A program made the translations under genes and the position numbers. A stretch of 33,379 nt of DNA, from positions 1 through 33,379 of the forward strand of contig CADBQN010000047.1 in NCBI GenBank assembly GCA_902796855.1, in the 5' to 3' direction. Below, in pieces: positions 23,607 to 31,700 of the stretch. The number at the start of each line of letters is the position of its first letter. Within the stretch, counting starts at the first letter, position 1. The DNA comes from an uncultured Bacillota bacterium (GTDB lineage: Bacteria; Bacillota; Dehalobacteriia; UBA7702). Under the pieces are notes generated by a model. That model made no database searches. It saw nothing but the letters and a program-made list of their open reading frames with translations, and was not told the origin of the DNA.

Positions 23607-24074
23607 TTATCTCTTCAGACCGGTATGACCGAAGCCGCCCGCGCCCCGCTCCGTTTCATCGAGGGCGGAAACGACCTCGAAATCGGCACGGAGATAGGGA
23701 GCGATGACCCCCTGGGCGACGCGCATGCCCCGCTCCACGGTAAAGGGCTCCTTCCCCAAATTGACGAGAATGATTTTAATTTCGCCGCGGTAGTCGCTGT
23801 CGACGGTGCCCGGGGCGTTGGCGACGGTGACGCCGTTCTTCGCAGCCAAACCGCTTCTGGGCCGAATCTGAAGCTCCGTTCCGGCGGGAACGGCGAATTT
23901 TAACCCCGTCGGGATCAGCGCCCTGTCGCCGGGCTCGATGGTGACGGGAGATTCGACGGCGGCGAAAAAGTCAAAACCGGCGGAACCCGCCGTTTGATAG
24001 GACGGCAGCGGCAGATCGCCGTAAGAAGACAATATCTCAACGTTCACCGCGGCGGACTGAATGATACGTTCCAT
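23607..24074 (-). CDS. dut: dUTP diphosphatase
   Basis: A 155-residue trimeric enzyme that hydrolyses dUTP to dUMP and pyrophosphate, keeping uracil out of DNA and supplying thymidylate synthesis. All five family motifs are visible in order: [26 protein letters not shown] with the catalytic aspartate and the tyrosine that holds uracil, RVAQGVI, and [10 protein letters not shown] at the flexible C-terminus. GGAGG precedes the ATG. It sits 63 bases after the M16 peptidase gene and 142 bases before ymxH. It is not part of the Bacillus subtilis arrangement as I recall it, so it is an insertion or a lineage-specific order. Nothing suggests a phage origin. Confidence 0.96.
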   Translation of the reverse strand: MERIIQSAAVNVEILSSYGDLPLPSYQTAGSAGFDFFAAVESPVTIEPGDRALIPTGLKFAVPAGTELQIRPRSGLAAKNGVTVANAPGTVDSDYRGEIKIILVNLGKEPFTVERGMRVAQGVIAPYLRADFEVVSALDETERGAGGFGHTGLKR

Positions 24075-24137
24075 GGACGTTTCCTCCGTAAAACAACTGT
24101 TGCGTTTCCGTTTAGCCGGTTTTTAAAGGCCTGTCCC

Positions 24138-25364
24138 TCAACGGGCGGCCGCGCCGAGAAACGATTCCGCGGCGTCTTCCCGGCGGAAGATATCACCGGC
24201 GGCGGCGGCAAAATCCGCCTCGCCGACGTTATTGATACCCTCGACGATTTCCTCAACGGGGATGTACCGGCGGAAAAAGAGCTCGTTGCGGCCGAGGCGG
24301 TTCAAACGGCTGCCGAGGCTGTCCACCGAAAGGCGCATCGCGCCGTTGATCTGCTGTTTCAGCGCCGCCAGTTCCGAAGCGGGAACGCCGTCGGCGGCGA
24401 TGGCGGCGCACTCTTCATAGCAGAACTCCGCCACGGTCTCACCCTGTCCCGGGGAAGTGCCGGCGTAGACCGTCATCATGCCGTTATCCTCATAGGCGGT
24501 GATGAAGGAATAGACGGAATAGGATAGAGCCAGATCCTCGCGGATCTTCTGAAAGAGCCGGGAGGAAGCGCCGCCGCCGAGATACTCATTGACGAGAACC
24601 GAAGCGTAATAGCGCGGATCGAAGACGGAATAGGCCGGGAAACCAATGGCGATGTGCTCTTGGGCGATGTCCTTTGTCCCCCGGTTCTTACCGCCGCGGA
24701 ATACCGGCGGCGGCGAAGCGGCGGCGACCGTTTTCCCCTCAAAGCCATCGAAGCGGCGATGCACTTCGGCGAGGATCGCGTCCCGGTCGAAGCTGCCGAC
24801 AATGGCGAGGACGGTGTTTTCCGGCGTGTACATCGCCGAACGGTATCCTTTCAGCTCCTCGGAAGTAAAAGACCTCACCTGCTCCTCATAGCCGAGGATC
24901 GGCCTCGCCAGGGGATGATCGCCCCAGCAGATCTCGTTGAGCATATCGATGACGGTATCCTCGGGGCTGTCGTCGTAGAGATTGATTTCTTCCAGCACCA
25001 CCTTTTTTTCCTTTTCCACTTCCACGGGATCGTAGAGGGAATGAAGGAACAGGTCGGAAAGGACATCCATGGCGAGGGCGTAATCTTCCTTGACCACGTG
25101 ACAATAGAAGTTCGTGTATTCCTTTGTGGTGTAGGCGTTGAGCTGACCGCCGCGGCACTCCAGCACCGAAGCGAGTTCCCTGGCGCTGCGCTTTGCCGTA
25201 CCCTTAAAGTTCATGTGCTCCAAAAAGTGAGATACACCGGCCTGGTTCAGCGTCTCGTGGCGGCTCCCGGCCTTGACCCAGAGCCCCATCAGCACCGACT
25301 GCGCGTAGCCGATCTCCTCGGCGACAACGGTCAGGCCGTTATCCAAAACGTGTTTTTCAATCAT
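24138..25364 (-). CDS. mlpA: M16 family zinc metallopeptidase (mlpA/ymxG-like)
   Basis: A 408-residue cytoplasmic M16B peptidase. The inverted zinc motif HFLEH is at residues 46-50 (VSHFLEHMNFKGT), and the third zinc ligand is expected in the VVLEEINLYDDSPED region about 75 residues later. The C-terminal inactive-like half contains YLGGGASSRLFQKIREDLALSYSVYSF, the glycine-rich and R/Y region typical of the family. Length matches processing-peptidase-like bacterial proteins. It begins three bases after the deacetylase stop, and the order deacetylase, peptidase, ymxH follows ylxY-mlpA-ymxH. The natural substrate is not known; a general peptide-processing role is inferred. Confidence 0.93.
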   Translation of the reverse strand: MIEKHVLDNGLTVVAEEIGYAQSVLMGLWVKAGSRHETLNQAGVSHFLEHMNFKGTAKRSARELASVLECRGGQLNAYTTKEYTNFYCHVVKEDYALAMDVLSDLFLHSLYDPVEVEKEKKVVLEEINLYDDSPEDTVIDMLNEICWGDHPLARPILGYEEQVRSFTSEELKGYRSAMYTPENTVLAIVGSFDRDAILAEVHRRFDGFEGKTVAAASPPPVFRGGKNRGTKDIAQEHIAIGFPAYSVFDPRYYASVLVNEYLGGGASSRLFQKIREDLALSYSVYSFITAYEDNGMMTVYAGTSPGQGETVAEFCYEECAAIAADGVPASELAALKQQINGAMRLSVDSLGSRLNRLGRNELFFRRYIPVEEIVEGINNVGEADFAAAAGDIFRREDAAESFLGAAAR

Positions 25365-25367
25365 AGA

Positions 25368-26069
25368 TTACCTTGGGGTTTCCCGAATCAATTCCGAAAC
25401 GGGAACGGTTTTTAAGTTCTTTTCCTCTAAAACGTCAAGAATCCCCGCCAGCGCCTTCACGGTGTTCTCCGTGGGATGGGCCAGGATGATATCGCCGTCG
25501 CCGACTTTGCTTTCCACCCGGGAGACGATGGTCTCGGGGTCGGGCTTTTGCCAGTCAATGGTATCCACGGACCAGAGGATCACCGCGCAGCCGCTGTCTT
25601 TGGCGGCACGGAGCACCTGCTCACCGCATTCTCCGGCGGCGGGGGCAAAGAGAGTCGTTTTGATGTGAAGCGTTTCCTCAATGATCTTTGCCGCCGCGGC
25701 GATATCGGCGGCGTTTTCCTCATAGCTCATCTTGTCGGGGCTGGCGTGCTTTAAGCCGTGGTTGCCGATTTCCATTCCCGCGTTTTTGATGCTCCGGGCG
25801 CACTCGGGGAACTGCTCCGTCCAGCGGCCCGTCAGGAAAAAAGTGGCCCGGGCGTTCCGCTCCGTCAGCGTCTTCAGGAGCGCCGGGACGCAGTCCTCTC
25901 CCCAATCGACATTGAAACAGAGGGCGACGCGGTTCTCCCCGGCGACACCGGTACGATAGGGCGACGACACGGCGGCGGTCTCTCCGTTGGCAAACGAGGA
26001 GATCAGAGCGGCCGCGGCAACAAACACCGCGGCGGCGGCCGCGACACAATGCTTTTTCCGAACAGTCAT
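25368..26069 (-). CDS. Polysaccharide deacetylase-like exported protein (ylxY-like)
   Basis: A 233-residue protein with an N-terminal signal or membrane anchor (MTVRKKHC then an Ala/Val-rich core to ISSFANG) and a NodB/CE4 domain. The start at 26069 has AGAGG at good spacing; an in-frame TTG at 26147 does not. The first CE4 motif reads FNVDWGED rather than TFDDG, the second is intact (NHGLKHAS, H-x3-H), and the third reads FAPAAGECG with no arginine where RPPxG is usual. This suggests altered or lost activity, as may be true of ylxY proteins generally. Synteny with pnp upstream and the M16 peptidase downstream supports ylxY. It may act on peptidoglycan or spore cortex, but this is uncertain. 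Confidence 0.88.
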   Translation of the reverse strand: MTVRKKHCVAAAAAVFVAAAALISSFANGETAAVSSPYRTGVAGENRVALCFNVDWGEDCVPALLKTLTERNARATFFLTGRWTEQFPECARSIKNAGMEIGNHGLKHASPDKMSYEENAADIAAAAKIIEETLHIKTTLFAPAAGECGEQVLRAAKDSGCAVILWSVDTIDWQKPDPETIVSRVESKVGDGDIILAHPTENTVKALAGILDVLEEKNLKTVPVSELIRETPR

Positions 26070-26091
26070 AATGCGCCTCTTTCTTTGAAGG

Positions 26092-26190
26092 AAGCGCTGA
26101 AACAACGGATCGGAACCGAGACGGTTTCCGGCGCGCCCGGCCGACAAAAAGGCCCCTCGGGCGCGGAATCGATTGATTCAGCGCTTTTTT
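26092..26190. other. Three-way-junction-like structured element between pnp and the deacetylase gene
   Basis: AAGCGCTGAA (26092-26101) is a perfect inverse of TTCAGCGCTT (26177-26186). Between the arms are two further stems: CGGAA/TTCCG with CCG/CGG (26111-26130) and GCGCCCG/CGGGCGC (26133-26164). Read on the plus strand, the outer stem is followed by TTTT to 26190. Read on the minus strand, it lies in the leader of the deacetylase mRNA. No known RNA family was recognised. Confidence 0.5.
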
Positions 26191-26289
26191 ACCATTCTAT
26201 GCGAAGAAAGAGGAGGCATGACCGGCGGGACGTATCGGCCGCCCCGCTGTTCTCGCTCCGTCCGCGCCGCTTCGCGGCGGCGGCGTTTT

Positions 26290-28494
26290 TTATTTCAAAA
26301 GTTCCGCGGCCTTGCTGCCGTGCATGCTTTCGACGATCCCTTCGGGGATGCCGTCGGCGACGGCGGCTTTGCGGGAGAGCTTGACCTTGCCCTGGGGATC
26401 CACGTTCAGAACCTTAACGGCGATGACGTCGCCTTCCTTCAGGAGGTCGGTCACTTTTTCCACGCGTTTGCGCATCAGTTCGGAGATGTGAACCATGCCG
26501 TCTTTGCCCGGGGTGTCGAGGATGCCGGGAATGATCTGGACGAACGCGCCGAAATCGGCGATCTTCACGACGGTGCCTTCGTAGATTTTGCCCACTTCCA
26601 CATCTTCGGTGATGGCTTCGATGATCTTCAGCGCGGCTTCGCCCTTCTGAGCGTCGACGGAAGCGATATAGACGGTGCCGTCGTCCTCGACGTCGATTTT
26701 GGCGCCGGTTTCCTCAACGATGCGTTTAATCGTCTTGCCGCCGGAACCGATGATTTCACGGATCTTATCGGGATGTACCTTCGTATTGAGGATCCTCGGG
26801 GCGTACTGGGAAAGTTCGGCTCTCGGTTCGCTGATGGCTTCCAGCATTTTGCCGAGGATGTGCATTCTGCCCTTTTTCGCCTGGGCCAGGGCTTCGACGA
26901 AAACTTCCCGGGTGATGCCGGCGATTTTCATATCCATCTGAATGGCGGTCACGCCCTGGGCGGTACCGGCGACTTTAAAGTCCATATCGCCGAGGGCGTC
27001 TTCCAGGCCCTGAATGTCGGTGAGGATGGTGATATCGTCGTTGTCCTTGATGAGCCCCATGGCCACACCGGCAACAGGAGCTTTGATGGGAACACCGGCG
27101 TCCATCAGCGACAGGGTGCTGGCGCAGACGCTGCCCATGGAGGTGGAGCCGTTGGAAGCGATGGCTTCGGAAACGAGGCGCAGGGCATAGGGGAAATCCG
27201 TTTCCGGCGGGATCATCGGCAGCAGGGCTTTTTCAGCCAGGGCGCCGTGACCGATCTCGCGGCGGCCGGGGCCGCGCATGGGGCGGGCTTCACCCACGCT
27301 GTAAGGCGGGAAATTATAGTGATGCATATAGCGCTTGGAGTCCTCAATGCCGAGGCCGTCCAGAATTTGCTCGTCACTTAAGGAACCCAAAGTACAGACG
27401 TTGAGGATCTGCGTTTCCCCTCTGGTGAACAGGGAGGAACCGTGGGTTCTGGCGAGAACGCCGACTTCGCAGCTGATGGGGCGGACTTCATCGACGTTTC
27501 TGCCGTCGACACGGAGTTTTTCCGAGGCGATGATGCGGCGGACCGTTTCCTTCTGGGCCGCGCCGATGATTTCTTTTACTTCGCCGATGAAATCGGCGTC
27601 GTCCGCGTGGTCTTCTTCATATTTCGCGACGATCTCATCCTGAACGGCGGCAAAGAGTTCTTCCCGTTCCTTTTTGGGGATTTTTTCGCCGGCGCATTTT
27701 TTATAGACTTCGTCGTATTTCGCCGCGGCGAGGGGCTTTACTTCCGCTTCCAGCGCCGGGTCGAAGGGCGGTTTCACGAATTCCAGTTTTTCGGCGGCGA
27801 TACCCCGGGCGAGGGCTTCGGCGCGGAAATCCTCGATGAAAGCGACGATCTTCTTAATGACTTCATGACCGAACATCAGACCGTCGAGGATCACGTCCTC
27901 GCTGACTTCGTCGGCTTTGCATTCCACCATGTTGATGGCGTCTTTCGTGCCGCACATGGCGATGAACAGATCGCTCTTTTCATTCTGTTCCACGGTGGGA
28001 TTGATGACAAATTCCCCGTCGACGCGGCCGACGCTGACAGCGCCGATCGGGCCCATAAAGGGGATAAAGGAGAGATGCAGCGCGGCGGAAACGGCGTTGA
28101 TGCCGAGGATATCCGGGGCGTTGTCCTGCTCCACGGACATCACGGTAATGACGACCTGGACGTCGTTTTTATACCCCTTGGGGAACAGGGGGCGCAGGGG
28201 CCTGTCCGTGATGCGGGCGGAGAGAATGGCCTTTTCGGTGGGGCGGCCTTCTCTCTTGATGAAACCGCCGGGGATGCGCCCGACGGCGTAGAGGCGTTCT
28301 TCATAGTCTACGGTGAGGGGGAAGAAGTCGATGCCTTCTCTCGGTTCAGTGGAACCCACCGCGGTGGCGAGGACCTGGGTATCGCCGTAACTTCCGAAGA
28401 CGGCGCCGCTGGCCTGACGGGCCATTTTACCAGTTTCCAACGTCAGCGTGCGGCCGCCGATTTCCAAACTCTTCTTCAATGCGTTTTCAAACAT
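26290..28494 (-). CDS. pnp: Polyribonucleotide nucleotidyltransferase (PNPase)
   Basis: A 734-residue phosphorolytic 3'-5' exoribonuclease, a trimer in the RNA degradosome. The first RNase PH core shows [16 protein letters not shown] and [10 protein letters not shown], and the second [19 protein letters not shown] and [18 protein letters not shown]. The KH domain has the IIGSGGKTI loop near residue 582. The S1 domain runs from about 636 ([20 protein letters not shown]) to 705. The S1 loop reads [17 protein letters not shown], a few residues longer than usual, and the total length is slightly above the typical 700-710. It is the first gene of the conserved block. rpsO, which usually lies upstream, is absent; the next gene is a giant adhesin ending 231 bases away. 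Confidence 0.97.
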   Translation of the reverse strand: MFENALKKSLEIGGRTLTLETGKMARQASGAVFGSYGDTQVLATAVGSTEPREGIDFFPLTVDYEERLYAVGRIPGGFIKREGRPTEKAILSARITDRPLRPLFPKGYKNDVQVVITVMSVEQDNAPDILGINAVSAALHLSFIPFMGPIGAVSVGRVDGEFVINPTVEQNEKSDLFIAMCGTKDAINMVECKADEVSEDVILDGLMFGHEVIKKIVAFIEDFRAEALARGIAAEKLEFVKPPFDPALEAEVKPLAAAKYDEVYKKCAGEKIPKKEREELFAAVQDEIVAKYEEDHADDADFIGEVKEIIGAAQKETVRRIIASEKLRVDGRNVDEVRPISCEVGVLARTHGSSLFTRGETQILNVCTLGSLSDEQILDGLGIEDSKRYMHHYNFPPYSVGEARPMRGPGRREIGHGALAEKALLPMIPPETDFPYALRLVSEAIASNGSTSMGSVCASTLSLMDAGVPIKAPVAGVAMGLIKDNDDITILTDIQGLEDALGDMDFKVAGTAQGVTAIQMDMKIAGITREVFVEALAQAKKGRMHILGKMLEAISEPRAELSQYAPRILNTKVHPDKIREIIGSGGKTIKRIVEETGAKIDVEDDGTVYIASVDAQKGEAALKIIEAITEDVEVGKIYEGTVVKIADFGAFVQIIPGILDTPGKDGMVHISELMRKRVEKVTDLLKEGDVIAVKVLNVDPQGKVKLSRKAAVADGIPEGIVESMHGSKAAELLK

Positions 28495-28682
28495 ACTTCT
28501 TTTCTTGCCTTTCTATAAATATCCTGTATATCTTCTACAAAAACTACAAATCTCCTGCCGAAACAAAACAAAAAACATTTAAGTTTTCGATTTTTTCACG
28601 TTTTTCTTCGCCAGCCCCGCCTCTGCGACGCGGACGGCGTAAAACCCAAAAGATTAAAAAGATTGTTTCTCCCCGCGGCGGC
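28495..28682 (-). promoter_or_regulatory. Upstream region of pnp
   Basis: AT-rich DNA between the adhesin terminator and pnp. The last 60 bases contain several TATA-like and TTTTTG-like sequences (for example TATTTA near 28511-28516), but no pair matches consensus and spacing well. A promoter must lie here because the upstream gene ends in a strong terminator; its exact place is not resolved. Confidence 0.4.
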
Positions 28683-28716
28683 AAAAGAGAAGCCAGCCCC
28701 GAAGGGCTGACTTCTC
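28683..28716 (-). terminator. Intrinsic terminator of the right-hand adhesin gene
   Basis: GAGAAGCCAGCCC (28687-28699) pairs with GGGCTGACTTCTC (28704-28716) with one mismatch around a four-base CGAA/TTCG loop. On the minus strand it is followed by TTTT. It starts ten bases after the stop codon. Confidence 0.9.
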
Positions 28717-28725
28717 AGCGTTCTG

Positions 28726-31700
28726 TTAAATTGTCTTCCGTCTCCGGATCAGCAGCAGCGCCCCCGCGCCCAGCGCGAGAACGGAGCCGATCACCGCGAA
28801 CCCCTTCGTCCCCGCTCCGCCGGTGTTCGGAAGAGCGACACCGGGGGTGTTGGGAATGGTGAAAACAAAACCATCTATGATATCCGCGTCCGCGTCAATG
28901 GTCCCGTCGGAAAGAACCGTGATATCCCATCCGTCGTTCGCCACGATATAACCGGCCGGGGCTTCTTTTTCTATCAGCTTATACGTACCCGGCGCCAGTC
29001 CTTTAATCCTGACACCTTCAAGAGGCACTGTAAAACAATTGTCGGAATCCAGCGCTATAGCTCCTCCGCCCGCCGCTTTTGATTCCACCGCATAATCGGT
29101 AACGGTGGCGCTTCCGCTGGTCAAATAGAATCTGGCGTTTTCAAGCGGTTGGGCCGGGCTGCTGTCATCCACCTTATGGAGATCAAATTCCGTCTTCACG
29201 GTATTTGTTACCGTAAACACACCGGTTCCCGGTTCCGTTTCGGTGACCTGCCCGCCATAAGGATTTATACCGGACACATCAACAAAACCATCCGTCCACG
29301 GCAGTTTGACTTTTACTTCTTTCACGCTGTAGCCGCTGATATCCTGTCCTTTCAGGATCCAGACCGCTTCCCCGTTCCCGCTGATCGTCTGAGTGATCTC
29401 ACTCGTCGTATCAGCCGCGGTGGCCGGGTGATCACCGTTATAAAGAGTCAGCTGAATCTGATAGTCGGATTCGTTCTGAAGATCGACGAGCTCATTTGTG
29501 GAGGGATCCACCCACCGCTTTGCCGCCCGAATCTTTTTCTTTTCCGGCGTGTTGTTCGTAATGACAACATCGCCGCTCTCGGTCAGCGGGCTCACAGCCG
29601 AACCCATATTGCCCTCAATCGTTTGAATATTATAATTCGCCGGGGCATGGCTCACTTCTTTAAAGTAATACTGATACGGATAGCCGTTGTCATCCACCAC
29701 CGGAAGATTATGGAACGTCTTTTTCCAAAGTGTACCGGTGTCACCGGAACCTCCCTGTTCTTTGAGAGTGAACGGCTCATTTCCGACGACTTCATCTACC
29801 GTTGCCGCATTGCCGGCACTGTTAGAGACGTAAAGGACTGGATATTTATCGTTTTCGAAATAATACCGATTAGATCCGATGTAGGAAGTGCTCAATTGCA
29901 GCTGAACGACACCGGCAATAACATCCGACTGTTTGACAGTATATTGGCCATTAGAAGAAACGCTAAAAGTACTTATTTGCGTTTGCCAATTAGCAATCTC
30001 ATATATGGCTGTAGTACTGATCGTCCATCCAATATTATTACCACTTACACTAATCGTATCACTTGAAGTTCTTTCGTTATCCCCCCAAAAAACTTGCCAC
30101 CTACTGGGTTGATCCGTGTGATGCTGGAATGCGTTTGCTCCACTGTCGTATATCTTGATCGTGTCACCTACGAACGCGGACACCTCACTTAACTTATTCC
30201 CGTTTTTATCCAACAATTCCACTGTCACCGGCGGAATCGTCTTCACCCGATGCAGTTCGAAAGTCGCTTCGGCTCCGTCCGGCACGGTCATATCCCCGTT
30301 ATCGTTCCACTTCTTTTCCAGGGAAAGATCGATCGGAGGCAGCGGGCCGTTCAGCACCTGATATTCAAAAGTGTAATCGTTCGAGGAATCCGGCAGGACA
30401 AGCGCTTCTTTTTGTGCTTCATCGGCGGTCCCGTCCGCGTTCAAAGGCGTGATATACGGCACGAGCTGAATTTTATCCGTGGCGTCCTGTTTCTCAAGGG
30501 TGAGGAGCCACCGGTGCGGATCTCCCAAACTGTACCCTTTGGGCGCTTCTTTTTCTTCCAGGATATAGTGGCCCTCAACCAGATCGGGGAAAGTCAGGAC
30601 GCCCTGGGAAGACGTCGCGGTAACAGGAGCGGAGTGCCGGGTCACGCCACCCTCTTCATACTCTCTTACCACCCATTTGTCTTCCTCGTTCCGCATGGCT
30701 CTGGTCAGAGAGAACACAGCCCCGTCAAGCAGCTTCTGGGGAGTATCCGTGCTCTTTTTGATGACCTTCATGTTGACCGGTTTTACCACACCGTTCACAA
30801 AGCTGTTGAATTTTGAATCATCGGGCTGGCTGTATTCCGGATCGAGAAAACGGGTTTTTTTCAGTTCATACTTGCCGGAACCGGGAGATGTCTCTTTCAC
30901 GGTACCGATGAAATAGTATACTTTGGAATCATACGTTATGCCGTTTAATTCGAAGCCGCCTTCCGCTCTCATTTCCTCGGAGGCATCGGCCCAGCGGACT
31001 TTGTCCGCGTTGCGGGCATTGTCCGGCACGACCTCACGCACCATATACTTATACTGTTTTCCGGCATAGGCCGACGAGATCTCTTTATCGCCAAAGTTCA
31101 CGTTGCCGTCTTCCGTGTTGCCCATAATCAAAGATCGGTAAGCGCCCGTCGTTTCTGTTGCAGGCACCGTCTGCCAAAGCGGATTTTCAAAAGTGCCCAG
31201 TTCTTTTGATGCGTCACGCGTAACAGCATCCGGCATGACAGCGTGAACAAACTCTTCCCCCTCATCCGCATAAGAGGGGTTATCAAACCCAATCAATTCA
31301 AACTTGAACTGGTTTCTGGCAAGTCTGGGGTTTTCCGGAGAATGATAAGACTTGTGAGCGGAAAAATCTGTTGTGGTGATCAGGTTATAACGCAGATAGA
31401 GATTGGATTCACTGCCGCCGCGTTCCAGATAGAAAAAGTCGAAGGTGTGGTAAGTTCCGGAAGCAAAGGTATCCGGTACCCCATCATTGTTTGTATCTGT
31501 CCAAACCGTTTTTTCATCTGTGTTTGTATACTTGTCATCCCATTCTTCCTGGGAAATTATACCGCTGTTTTTAGCATTCAGAAACACCTGGTATATAGTC
31601 GTTCTGGAATAGACCGTAGTATTAGGGTTCGAGATATTTGTATACTTTCCGCCCTTTACCAATACTTCACCTGTCTGGAAATTGATGTCAAGCTCTGTTC

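Noticed and set aside
27442-28518. A long plus-strand frame opposite pnp
   Set aside because: PNPase is unmistakable on the minus strand; the opposite frame is a composition effect.
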